From positions 1 to 44,826 of the IMG/VR virus record IMGVR_UViG_3300020207_000050: a DNA stretch of 44,826 nucleotides; one strand, written 5' to 3'. The position numbers were made by a program, and so were the translations under genes. The notes beneath the pieces were generated by a model. That model was given only the letters and a program-made list of their open reading frames with translations. It did no database searches and was not told the origin of the DNA. Below are positions 9,901 through 18,688 of this stretch, piece after piece. The number at the start of each line of letters is the position of its first letter. Positions within the stretch are counted from its first letter, which is position 1. Origin of the DNA: a virus.

Positions 9901-10414
9901 TAATGTAATTTGGGCCTGGTGGAAAAGTAAATGCTACTGGAAAACTTTCTACAACTAATGCTTGCTCGTTTGTTTCTTCAACTAGTCTTGTATAAAAATG
10001 ATCACCATAAACTCTATTACGTCTACGATACCATCCATCAGGACGACCAAATACTCCATTATACTGAAAAAATTCCCATTCTTCAGGATTAAGACCGTAT
10101 GTACTAACATCAGAAAACAAACTTAATTGTACTTCAGCTCTAGGTATGCCTAGTAGTGTCGTACTAACTTGCGAAGTTTCGGCAAATTGTTCTTCTATAG
10201 AAAGTTGTGTATTATCTACTACAGCATTATTAATAACTACACTTGTACTGTTTTCTGCTTTAGATAGAGCTTCTACTGGACCTTCATCTTCGGTAACAAT
10301 TATTTGCCCGTTTGAATCTCGTAGTGGTACCCCTTTTACAATATCATAAAGAGGTACAAATGACTTTGAAGTAGGTATAGGTATTCTGTCGAATCCTATT
10401 TTTATCTGAGGCAT
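6971..10414 (-). CDS. Large tail/baseplate-associated protein, 1147 aa, paralogue of its upstream neighbour
   Basis: This protein has no enzymatic motif. It shares several ordered motifs with the upstream 1579-aa protein: LLGIPRAEV (near residue 87), YRYQPGRISGYTFGF (near 290), ALDGNGRSG (near 392), EFGWYGAIGAKFYAYIP (near 415) and YKYGASCYIDGGD (near 480). The stretch at about residues 615-670 has the form seen in many phage tail proteins (TDHGFFIGQKVTLENVVGMT followed by DTSGFTAYASGGT). It starts 3 nt after the upstream stop and ends at the next gene's start codon, so it is part of one structural operon. Probably a fibre hub or baseplate-periphery protein. Confidence 0.85.
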   Translation of the reverse strand: MPQIKIGFDRIPIPTSKSFVPLYDIVKGVPLRDSNGQIIVTEDEGPVEALSKAENSTSVVINNAVVDNTQLSIEEQFAETSQVSTTLLGIPRAEVQLSLFSDVSTYGLNPEEWEFFQYNGVFGRPDGWYRRRNRVYGDHFYTRLVEETNEQALVVESFPVAFTFPPGPNYINGGYNEAVFNRYLQFINLGNDMYNLYIGTNEQFAEENFLNPAICFVQDGDVEYPDDEQLGYDLIENWCQAWMNMRDGLLIDPNTNTPIKFPVGYDATNTRPGQTDNIQYFGLLQSKKAYRYQPGRISGYTFGFRASRDEASIDNIIEWGIGNPTDEYVFQIRGPQFNIVRRSTVRLPNEVLQRMGMNENNQQVVSSREPFVEDEFYELVITRDFFNGDALDGNGRSGYLLDPTKVTMYKIEFGWYGAIGAKFYAYIPTDTGDARWVLMHTLTIENQLGEPCLQDPYFKFRYLQDIRNTSNIREPQYLYKYGASCYIDGGDNSAGKYYSYTSDDKTVNNARQTSIAGIYPKRTIKNSDGVEKPNKKNVFPVDLKIDCDQLSEVQLVEINGCPAFGHHYAPSLHATQNGIVRSVNINGAGSEITINPQPTVNIANISQANPGIVTTDTDHGFFIGQKVTLENVVGMTEVNFQEYYIDVLSATQFALYSDADYSNAVDTSGFTAYASGGTADGNPIFRTRDDDSKLIVPGINSCYAAITSESTANIERIGFDALYEKSSTGTIDPQVLLNGVVTDLASVPVDAVRFTSYYDHIAGSTYPITGDGFECNYLNPVTTEGTQFCEFLIGVTENKPIISTRTNALGNPVNEVKFLAKDGITEIEPDLANILHAEFTHSSLYRDRDGFEEREGDAPLGIRFDIDYRLPRPEGTDSGICSGIDVKIEDRLEFSVTYASADPVSGLPSDIIIFDQEPSEIINGFSLVGGEFGESGVASGIRFTSELKSYIDNEDVEKYYIDIDGAPNNGAFTLQLSPIRLTDRLITGNPEKSVNKVQIFSFQPKPLYLVVFMRDNARMNNITITENINGTTRAFCPEWITDSGVDVVFSGGSSAGVPAANYLPKERLASTSVDVQNSQPLRPGKLKDTLYVSPNRNNTVDLGSVYGPDRTVISPGILNTTATFVTARSLINNDVNLVSASITTKED

Positions 10415-10417
10415 TTA

Positions 10418-13400
10418 TTATTGTTCCTCCCATGTCAAGCTGGCACTTAATGAAACCTGTGGACTAGTAGAATTAGTGTTGTTACTGAATGTTGCTAAGA
10501 ACAATGTTTCTAACTGGTCAGTCAATGGATAACTTATGTATTCCTTGTTGTAGTCAAAATATGTTGCTAGGTCAAATTCTTCAGCACCTGGTGCAATGTA
10601 ATAACTTGCTAATTCAGTACCTGATCCAGGTATTGGAGTCTGCGCTCTTAGAGCAACTTCTACTGAGCTTAAACGTTCCTTTTCAAAAGTAGTTTCGCTT
10701 GAAGTCAAACTATTACCTTGTGGATCAAATACTCCTTCTTTCAAGAATGTTGCACCTGATGCAACTTCTAATGTTCCATTATATATCTCTGTTGGATAGA
10801 AGTAGTAGTTGTCATTGCTTTTTTCTAATCTTCCTAATACACTAATCAAAGTTTCACTACCATTTAAACTTGCACGGAAGTAACCATATAAGAAGTCTCC
10901 ATTTTGTGATAGATAGTCTGTATCAGTAGTTGATAGTAAGTACGAGCTGTTTAAGTCTACAGATGCATTTAACGCAAAACTTCCAGTGGTTCCTATTGCT
11001 GTTTGGAACTTAGGTGTTTTGAGCAATGTCATTTTAGCATTTACAGTTCCGTCTGCTCCTGCACTTAATCTTGTTGGATATACCTGTACTCTGTTTCTAA
11101 CAGCGTCACCGTTACCTGATGTAATGTCGTCTTTGGTTTTTAAACCATATAGTAATGCTGGTCTATCAACGATTACATTTAATGTCGAAACAGCACTTAC
11201 TGGTTTATTCAAATATAAGTCATTACCATCAACCCAAATTACTTTTACGTTTTGGTCTTGTGAGTTACCTGTTATTACTCTTGCATTCATATAGAATGTA
11301 TTAATTGCGGGTGCAGAGTTTCCTGTAGCATCAGGATCAAGATTTGTTACAGTCATTATAGGTGTAACAGGATCTGTAGCATTTGTACTATCAACTCCTA
11401 GTTTGTATCTTGAACCATATACATCAGTTGGTGTTTCCGAACTGTGGTTAAACAATCTTACAGTACCGCGGTCACCACCATCAATGTAGTAAGAAGCACC
11501 ATACTTGACGAGGCTTTCTGCGTAACTACCATATGGGTTTTGCAATCTATTAGCATTTGGAACACCAAATCTGTTTTCACTTCCTCCGCCGTAAACAAGA
11601 TATGTAATTGGAAGTGTAGCATTACCTAGTGAAGATATCTTCAACTGGTTTGAACAACGTAAATGATGTACTCTTACCCAACGTGCTTCGCCGTTGTCTA
11701 CTGGAACATATGCTAAGAACAATGCACCAACAGCACCATACCAACTAAATTCAACTTTAAGCATGGTCACCTTACTAAAGTCCATGTCCCAAACTGATGT
11801 TTGTTCTTGTGCTGATACGCCTGTGCCTAAGAATAGCTCACCGGCTTTTTTATCTAGTACGTTATCACTGTATACACTGTTACGTGTTGTACCGTCTAAA
11901 CTGTCTCCGGAGAATCTTGTTCTACCTACTCTATATTCATAAACACTGTAATATCTAGGATCGACATGATCACGCACCCAAGTCTTATACTTGAAGTTTA
12001 GGTCATCAATTTGTGTTCTTAAAGATGCAGCATCAACACTAGTGTCAATTGCTGTATCTATGTAACCTATTGTAACATCTGCTTGTTCTGCTGGTAATAC
12101 ACCAGATGATGTATACAAGTATGGGAACATGCCATCATATCTTTCTTCAACACCTGCTAAACCAAATGATTGATTATATGCATCTGGGAATATAAATGGA
12201 ACTGGAGTTTCGATATAGTGTTCAGTTCCTGCTCCTGTTAGTGTAATTGGAGTGTTGTTACTAGGTGTTACGTCAAATTGATCAAAGTCTGCAACCGCAG
12301 GATCCATTAATGTAATTACATTACCTTTAGGTCCTTTTACTTCACTTACCCAATATGTTTTACCATCAACTAGTTCTGGGCAATCACCATAATAGTTTAC
12401 ATACTGTCCTATTATAACACTTCCTTCTGCAAGTGTAAAGGTATTATTTGTTGTATCAATTTGTGCTGGTGTTTTTAGTCTTGGCTTTAATAGTGTAGGA
12501 TCGTAAGCTGCAGCATGCACCATAATTAATCCATCCCTTAAAATAACAAGATCGCCAAACTGTCCTGCTGTACCATAATCTACTGAACCGGCGTATTGTG
12601 TAGTAAAGTTGTTTATAATAATGTTAGCGAGTGTATTCAGCTTGTCTGTTTGCTCTGTTGTTAAAGCAAAACGTGTTGCTAAACTTGGTATAGCAACATT
12701 TTGAGAATCACTACGTGTTACATCTACTGTGCCTGTTGCTGTTAATAGATCTTTCAAAAATGTATGTCTATTAATTTCAGCAACTACACCACCATTTGTT
12801 TGTGAATAAACTTTTAATGCGCCGTCACTGTAATATTTAAATGCATTGTATGCTGTAGCTGCGTTGCCACCGAACTGTAAGTCGCTTGCATATCCGTTAA
12901 CAACATACTTAACATCTCTAATACACTTAAACTTCAATACATTTAAGAAATCATTAGGATCTGCTCCGTCAGGCAAATGTGTTGCTGTATCATATGTTAA
13001 ACTCTCACTTACAAGATAACCATAGTAAAGTGCATATACACTGAATATAGTTTCTATTTTACTACGCTGGCCATATGTAGCACTAGCAATTTGTGCATTT
13101 GTAATAAATCCTGTTGTTCCATCTGGTCCTTGTTGTGCAGGGTATGCACCTGAACCATTTGCTGTCACAGCCTGTATTTGGAATTTAGCAAGATTACCAA
13201 TTTTAGTTCTTGCATCTAGTTCGCCAATTTCTGCTAATTTTTCTCTTAGCTTATTTCTGAAATAATAGTGAGTTTCTCCCTCACGCTCTGCGTCTGTAAG
13301 TAATGCTGTATTATAGGTTGCCGCGTTTGCAATTATATGTCCATCACCGCCCCATCTTAAATCGTTAATGTAAGCATCTAGCGCAAATTCTAAATCTCTC

Positions 13401-15157
13401 TTACATTTTAAATCATCTCCTGTAAATGTTACTGGAGCCACAGTTTCTACTATTGTTTGTGTAGCAGCTGTAATAGCCGCTTGTGCCGCTGTCATTGAAG
13501 CTGCACCCCAAGAAGTATCTGGAACTGTTCTTGTAACAGGAAGACTTAACAGTATGTCGCCTTCGCTAATTACATCTTTAATTACGTTTGTATATGTAAC
13601 AGCTAGATCTGCTTCTGTTTGGTTTGCAACACCATTGCCTGTAACTTGTGTTTCACTGTTACCTGTTGTTTTAACAATAGTAACGTCTTTAACTATGTCG
13701 TCTATAATATCTGCAAGTCTACCATATGCTGCAACAGTTTGTGTAATATAGTTTGCTGTTTGGTCGCTCTTACTAAACCCATCGTAAAAGAAGAACCTGC
13801 CAGCATCGTATGTAGCACTGTTTCCGCCATATAATATATCATAACTAACAGCGTTTAGAACAAACAATACATCTCGTGTACATTTGTTTACATTGTGACT
13901 AGCACTTGGATATTGATCTGCTACCCAAGCATTTATTTCTGCCGCTATAAAGTCTCTGTTTGCAACTAGTTGATCTTTTACAGCTTCTCTACTTGCTGAT
14001 CCGCCGCTAGTTGGATTAGTAAATGTAACAGCCTTTAGGAAAGCAATTTGCTCTGCCTGTGTTGCACTAGCATAGTCTACTCGTGTAGCAGGATCAACAG
14101 CAATAGCACGTAAATTGTTATACCATGTGTCTACAGCCGCGTCTGCTGTGTTATCAACACCTGCTAATGATTTAACTTCAGTTTGTGAACTGTTAATTGC
14201 ATCAGTAACACTTGTTGGTAAAGGATACTCGTTGGAGTTTGACTCTGCAAGTCCTTGGAATGTACTACCGTAGTTAGTGCCAAGTGTAATGTCTGTTCCT
14301 ATTGCTTCAAGGAAGTAACCTAAATCTCTTTGACATTTAACAGCACTATTGCTTAGTACACTTCCGTCAATTAGATCAAATTTGTTTGCTGTCAAGTATT
14401 TGGTTGCTGTAGGATATTGGTTATATGTGCTTGCTGGTTGTCCGGGAGCCTTACCACCTAGTGCATGATCTTCTAATTGCTGTCCTGCACTGTTACCAAA
14501 TTCTAATGGATTTTTTCTAATAATAGACTGTGTACGTCTTACTACAGCAAATTGGTCGCCTTGACCAGTATCTCTTGTTTCCCAATAGTAGCCATCAAAC
14601 TTATCAAAGATACCATATTTTTTAACGTCAGGGTTACGTGTTGGTGGTCTTTGTCCTGCACCTACAACATTGCCTGATGCAAATGAACTCTTAATACCAA
14701 ATGTAGCTGCAGAAACACGTCCTGGTTGATATCTAAAAAATCTTTTACTTGTTAGTACTGATGTCTCGTCTGCCGGTGCTGTAACCATTGCACCTGATTC
14801 TTCTGGTAAGTGCAAAATACCCCAGTCTTGTACTCCGCCAATTCCACTATATTGAGATGCTGTATTTGGAACTTGTGAATATTCTGCTGGTTCACTTGAC
14901 CATTCGCTTGGGTTAACATCGTAAGTGTTAACGTCTGCAAATATACCTAGTGCAACTTCTGATCTTGGAATACCAAGTAGAGAAAGTGCAACCTCTGATT
15001 GTATTTTGTTCTGTTCAACGACTGGAATTGCTGTTTGATCTGTAGCAACCACAACCGGAATACTGTTTGCTGCTGGTTGTGCGCCGGGTGTTACTGGAGT
15101 AGTTCTACCTACGTTTACGACCGAAGCATTATTGTTTATGTTATTTAGACTTGACAT
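10418..15157 (-). CDS. Large tail/baseplate-associated protein with internal repeat array, 1579 aa
   Basis: The ATG at 15157 overlaps the stop of the beta-helix gene as TAATG, suggesting translational coupling. The two ends share a scaffold with the 1147-aa protein: LLGIPRSEV near residue 60, FRYQPGRVSAATFG near 137, SLDGTTRNS near 1085, FSWYGAVGALFLAYVP near 1136 and KYGASYYIDGGD near 1217. About 860 residues are inserted between the VVRRTQ (near 203) and SLDG motifs. The insert carries four copies of a C-x-RD-x9-10-D-[IL]-x2-G motif, near residues 274, 424, 583 and 742. It is probably a virion protein whose insert is a multi-domain shaft or receptor-binding region. Confidence 0.85.
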   Translation of the reverse strand: MSSLNNINNNASVVNVGRTTPVTPGAQPAANSIPVVVATDQTAIPVVEQNKIQSEVALSLLGIPRSEVALGIFADVNTYDVNPSEWSSEPAEYSQVPNTASQYSGIGGVQDWGILHLPEESGAMVTAPADETSVLTSKRFFRYQPGRVSAATFGIKSSFASGNVVGAGQRPPTRNPDVKKYGIFDKFDGYYWETRDTGQGDQFAVVRRTQSIIRKNPLEFGNSAGQQLEDHALGGKAPGQPASTYNQYPTATKYLTANKFDLIDGSVLSNSAVKCQRDLGYFLEAIGTDITLGTNYGSTFQGLAESNSNEYPLPTSVTDAINSSQTEVKSLAGVDNTADAAVDTWYNNLRAIAVDPATRVDYASATQAEQIAFLKAVTFTNPTSGGSASREAVKDQLVANRDFIAAEINAWVADQYPSASHNVNKCTRDVLFVLNAVSYDILYGGNSATYDAGRFFFYDGFSKSDQTANYITQTVAAYGRLADIIDDIVKDVTIVKTTGNSETQVTGNGVANQTEADLAVTYTNVIKDVISEGDILLSLPVTRTVPDTSWGAASMTAAQAAITAATQTIVETVAPVTFTGDDLKCKRDLEFALDAYINDLRWGGDGHIIANAATYNTALLTDAEREGETHYYFRNKLREKLAEIGELDARTKIGNLAKFQIQAVTANGSGAYPAQQGPDGTTGFITNAQIASATYGQRSKIETIFSVYALYYGYLVSESLTYDTATHLPDGADPNDFLNVLKFKCIRDVKYVVNGYASDLQFGGNAATAYNAFKYYSDGALKVYSQTNGGVVAEINRHTFLKDLLTATGTVDVTRSDSQNVAIPSLATRFALTTEQTDKLNTLANIIINNFTTQYAGSVDYGTAGQFGDLVILRDGLIMVHAAAYDPTLLKPRLKTPAQIDTTNNTFTLAEGSVIIGQYVNYYGDCPELVDGKTYWVSEVKGPKGNVITLMDPAVADFDQFDVTPSNNTPITLTGAGTEHYIETPVPFIFPDAYNQSFGLAGVEERYDGMFPYLYTSSGVLPAEQADVTIGYIDTAIDTSVDAASLRTQIDDLNFKYKTWVRDHVDPRYYSVYEYRVGRTRFSGDSLDGTTRNSVYSDNVLDKKAGELFLGTGVSAQEQTSVWDMDFSKVTMLKVEFSWYGAVGALFLAYVPVDNGEARWVRVHHLRCSNQLKISSLGNATLPITYLVYGGGSENRFGVPNANRLQNPYGSYAESLVKYGASYYIDGGDRGTVRLFNHSSETPTDVYGSRYKLGVDSTNATDPVTPIMTVTNLDPDATGNSAPAINTFYMNARVITGNSQDQNVKVIWVDGNDLYLNKPVSAVSTLNVIVDRPALLYGLKTKDDITSGNGDAVRNRVQVYPTRLSAGADGTVNAKMTLLKTPKFQTAIGTTGSFALNASVDLNSSYLLSTTDTDYLSQNGDFLYGYFRASLNGSETLISVLGRLEKSNDNYYFYPTEIYNGTLEVASGATFLKEGVFDPQGNSLTSSETTFEKERLSSVEVALRAQTPIPGSGTELASYYIAPGAEEFDLATYFDYNKEYISYPLTDQLETLFLATFSNNTNSTSPQVSLSASLTWEEQ

Positions 15158-18100
15158 TAGTTAATTTTCCCTTTGGCTACTACGAAATTATTTTGTAGTG
15201 CAACTTGTCCGGAACTCGCCGGCGTTTGAATTGTGGTTACACCAAAATCAATTGTTATAGTATTGCTTATCGTATTTATTGAATTTATGGTTCCGTTCAA
15301 TCCTCCTGATGCAGGAGTTGTACTGTGGTTCACTAAGCGGACCACATCGCTTACATTTAGACCGTCTACACTATCTAGTGGAAGAACATAGTCGTTATTA
15401 CCATCTGTGCTACCCAACCCTACAATAGTTTTAGTTGGTACATATTCTGTTGCAACTATTCTATATACTAGTCCCTGTGAGTTAGGATTACTTGCAAGTA
15501 AAGTTGAATAACCTGCTCTACTTAGTAAGTCATTTACCTTTCCTGTTACTATTCTAAATTGGAAATTGCCGTTAGCATCGCCTGGGGTAGTGAATGATAT
15601 GTAATCTTCTCCTCCTAGTGTTTGGCTGTAATCCGGATTAGATCCACCTGGAATAACAAGCTCTTCTACGTTATTCACTTTGGTTAGTTCATTTATAAGT
15701 CCTGTAAGGCTACCTTGATTTGCTGTAAAGTCAAAAAATGCGCCGTTTTCTTGATAGACGTATGCAGGACTGTTAAAGTCTATATTTGGTTCTAAAGTTA
15801 TGTTGACACTATCATACTCTGAATTAAGTACATCTGGATTAGCAATAAATTCGCCTGCTGGACCTAATAATACGTTTGGTGAAAGTACTATCTTGGTTGC
15901 ACCATATGCAAATATTCCTTCTCCGCAATTATCAACAATGTTCGGAGAAACTATACCTTTTTGTACAGCACTTACACTTATTGGTCCTGGGAAATCTCTA
16001 AATGTGTTATGAGCTATTTTAATAGTTCTACATTCATCTGCATATAAAGGTTGATAATCATAACTATATGTCAGTCCACCGCTTGTAATTTCACTGTTAA
16101 GTATTGTTAAGTTATTTGTAATTGTTGGATGGTAAGCATATATGCCGCCACCTATTACGTTATCTAACTCAATGTTTTCGTAAAGTAAGTCATTACCATA
16201 TAGATAAAACGCAAAGTTTAAAAACTCTGAAGTTGTGTCAGTTGACAAATATTGGTTTTGTGCATTACCATCTATTCTTAAATCTCTTATTGTTATATTA
16301 CTATAACTTGTATACCCTGACTTAGGTCTTATTATTGTATTGTCACCTGTTGATGTTTCAGTTGACCAATATTGCTTGATAATTCTAGTTTGGTCGCCAC
16401 TTCCTTTTAGTGTAAATCCATCTGGAATTTCTAAACGCTTTATAAAGTATGTTCTATTTTCAAGCTCATAACTATTTCTATTTTGAGCTTTAGCAGAGTC
16501 TATTGCAAGTTGTACAGCTTCTGTATCGTCAACAACTACTTCTATACTAGTTTGGCTTGCATAAAAACTATTTGCTACTGTTAAGTTATTTGTATTAGGA
16601 TCAATTTGTGTAATTTCTGTATCAATCCAACCAAGTTTTGGTGTTGCTGATGCTACAAGTGGAACATGCACAAGTCCACTATCAGTTGTAAACAATCCTT
16701 GTGTAGTTCTTTTACTCCAGGGTGCAACATCAAAGTCATAATAATCTGTCCATACTACATTGCTAAGAGCAACTCCTAGTTCTTTTGGACCTAATACTTT
16801 TAGAAGTGTATAGTTAACTTCGGAACCAATTTTTCTATAAATTAAAATATTGTGTGCCGAACTTACACGACTTACTACTAGTTGTAAGTTTTTGTTGTTG
16901 TTAAAATCGTTTATTTCGTCCGGTTCAATAGTAATATCTACAGCACTAGATACAGCACTTATCTTACCTGATTGTGTATCCATTTGTGCAACTCTATAAC
17001 TAAATGTAACTTCGTTACCACTACCATCTGGAGTAGCAAAGCCTACTCTATTAACCTGTATTCCAAGATTAGAAGTATCTTGATCTATGTTATCCGCACT
17101 TGCACCAAAAATTCTTATTTTTTGACCTGTATTAAAGTAATCTATATCTGCTGGATTTACAGTTACAATTGAAGTTTGTGTTCCGCCTGACAATGCTGTA
17201 GCATTTACTTTTACACTTGTATTGAATTCTTCGTTTACAGTAATAGCACCACTAACAATAAGGTTACCTTTAATACTAACACCGCCGTCAACACTAAGAG
17301 CACCACTATCAAAATCTAATGCGGACTGTGTGCTTCTAATCTTTACACTAACAGCTGAATTTAAATCTAGTAAACTTTCTGTTAATGTTGCACTAGTTTG
17401 ACTATTAGTAATAAATCTTAAAGTATCATCGCTTGCATTTGGAGTTAGTTCAGCACTAACATATGTTAGTCCATCTACTGATCTTACGCCGCCTAAACCA
17501 TTCCAATTACTACCATCATACCCTTCAAATATTCCTAGTTCTGTATTCAAACGCATAGCACCTGCAACATCAGGCGCCCTTTGTGCAGAAGTACCCTTAG
17601 GAATTACAACACCGTTTGTACCAATAATATTTACATACCCGTTGCCTTTTGGATCTATAGCAATGTTGCTGTTATCTGGAACAGTTCTTATTGTTGTTCC
17701 ACTAAACTCTATATTTTCAATAGAATTAAATGCTGTAAATGTATAAGTTCCAGCGCCGTCTGTTTTTAAAACATCGCCATCGTTACCTTCTGAAATACCT
17801 AAATCAGTAAGTGTAGCAGGAATAGTAGGTTTATTTTGTACATCGTCCCATTGTGGATTAGTTGTAGGAATATCTAAGTATTCAAAGTCACCACCAGCTG
17901 CTACTGTTAAGTATTGTCCTGGTGTAGGTGTTTGGCCGTTATCTTTTAATTTTTCAGGAGTAATAAAATCATCATCAATTTGCGATAATCCAATTTGTCC
18001 TGATAGCCCTAAAAAGCTAGTAGCGCCACCGCCGCCACCGCCGCCGGACATGTCAATAAATTGTAAATTGCCTGAACCGTCTGTAGCAAGAACTTGGCCA

Positions 18101-18513
18101 ATAGTTCCGTCATCAACATCTAATTCGTCTATGCCAATTGTATTTGCTTTAATTTGTGCATTACTTGCAGAGCCTTGTAAATCCCCACCCATGGTAGGAT
18201 CTTGTGTAGGAATGTTTTGGAAACTAATAGTTCCTGTGCCATTTGTAGTTAAAAACTGTCCTGATGTTCCGTCCCCAATTCCTAGTTGTAGTATACTAGT
18301 TGGTATTGTTGGAAGATTCTGCAGGTCGTTATAGTCGTTTCTAAATACTGTACCATCAACAACTAATTGGCTTGCTGTAACTGTTCCTAATGCTGTAATA
18401 TCTAAAGCATTTACAATGCTACTATTTGTAAGTAATAGATTATCTCCGTCTGGTAATTCTCTAAACTGGTTACCTGATGTTGTGTCTATTACTAGTGGAA
18501 ATCTATTGGCCAT
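15157..18513 (-). CDS. Tail fibre/tailspike-like protein with right-handed beta-helix, 1118 aa
   Basis: The ATG at 18513 has an AGGA site and a late promoter 19 nt upstream. The N-terminal ~270 residues have fibre-type repeats (DLQNLPTIPTSILQLGI, DVQNKPTIPATLTDLGI) and a run of seven glycines near residue 157. Residues about 655-930 look like a pectate-lyase-type parallel beta-helix: DTEAVQLAIDSAKAQ, then FTLKGSGDQTRI, then strings of short N/G-rich turns (ITIRDLRIDGNA, LTILNSEI, IKIAHNTFRD). Such helices in tailspikes bind or cleave polysaccharide. No catalytic residues can be assigned by eye. It is probably a receptor-binding or depolymerase fibre. Confidence 0.87.
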   Translation of the reverse strand: MANRFPLVIDTTSGNQFRELPDGDNLLLTNSSIVNALDITALGTVTASQLVVDGTVFRNDYNDLQNLPTIPTSILQLGIGDGTSGQFLTTNGTGTISFQNIPTQDPTMGGDLQGSASNAQIKANTIGIDELDVDDGTIGQVLATDGSGNLQFIDMSGGGGGGGATSFLGLSGQIGLSQIDDDFITPEKLKDNGQTPTPGQYLTVAAGGDFEYLDIPTTNPQWDDVQNKPTIPATLTDLGISEGNDGDVLKTDGAGTYTFTAFNSIENIEFSGTTIRTVPDNSNIAIDPKGNGYVNIIGTNGVVIPKGTSAQRAPDVAGAMRLNTELGIFEGYDGSNWNGLGGVRSVDGLTYVSAELTPNASDDTLRFITNSQTSATLTESLLDLNSAVSVKIRSTQSALDFDSGALSVDGGVSIKGNLIVSGAITVNEEFNTSVKVNATALSGGTQTSIVTVNPADIDYFNTGQKIRIFGASADNIDQDTSNLGIQVNRVGFATPDGSGNEVTFSYRVAQMDTQSGKISAVSSAVDITIEPDEINDFNNNKNLQLVVSRVSSAHNILIYRKIGSEVNYTLLKVLGPKELGVALSNVVWTDYYDFDVAPWSKRTTQGLFTTDSGLVHVPLVASATPKLGWIDTEITQIDPNTNNLTVANSFYASQTSIEVVVDDTEAVQLAIDSAKAQNRNSYELENRTYFIKRLEIPDGFTLKGSGDQTRIIKQYWSTETSTGDNTIIRPKSGYTSYSNITIRDLRIDGNAQNQYLSTDTTSEFLNFAFYLYGNDLLYENIELDNVIGGGIYAYHPTITNNLTILNSEITSGGLTYSYDYQPLYADECRTIKIAHNTFRDFPGPISVSAVQKGIVSPNIVDNCGEGIFAYGATKIVLSPNVLLGPAGEFIANPDVLNSEYDSVNITLEPNIDFNSPAYVYQENGAFFDFTANQGSLTGLINELTKVNNVEELVIPGGSNPDYSQTLGGEDYISFTTPGDANGNFQFRIVTGKVNDLLSRAGYSTLLASNPNSQGLVYRIVATEYVPTKTIVGLGSTDGNNDYVLPLDSVDGLNVSDVVRLVNHSTTPASGGLNGTINSINTISNTITIDFGVTTIQTPASSGQVALQNNFVVAKGKIN

Positions 18514-18532
18514 TTGCTTATCCTATTTACTA

Positions 18533-18540
18533 TATTTATC
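18533..18540 (-). promoter_or_regulatory. Late promoter box GATAAATA overlapping an upstream stop codon
   Basis: The minus strand reads GATAAATA, 19 nt before the ATG at 18513, with AGGA in the leader. The TAA stop of the 50-aa ORF (18536-18538) lies inside the box. Confidence 0.68.
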
Positions 18541-18688
18541 GCCTAATTTTTTTAAGTGCTTCATCGGCTTTTCCTTTAGGATCTCCAATGACCTTTACTT
18601 GTAATCTAGGACCACGATTGGCGATCACTGTTAATCGTCTTCCATTTTCATTAGTAAAACTTTTTCCTTGTGGGCGTTTCTTTTCCAT
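18536..18688 (-). CDS. Small basic protein of unknown function, 50 aa
   Basis: The ATG at 18688 overlaps the TAA stop of the giant gene as TAATG, so translation would be coupled. The 50-residue product is strongly basic: it begins MEKKRPQGKSF, contains GRRLTVIANRGPRLQVKV, and ends in a lysine/arginine-rich helix-like ADEALKKIRR. It fills the whole gap between two huge structural genes, and its stop lies inside the next late promoter. The tight packing supports a real gene. The family is not recognised; a small virion or chaperone protein would be a guess. Confidence 0.6.
   Translation of the reverse strand: MEKKRPQGKSFTNENGRRLTVIANRGPRLQVKVIGDPKGKADEALKKIRR

Noticed and set aside
18030-18050. 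GCC-rich tract as a possible microsatellite or phase-variable site
   Set aside because: It encodes seven glycines as mixed GGC/GGT codons in the beta-helix fibre, which looks like a flexible linker; a frame-changing repeat is not evident.
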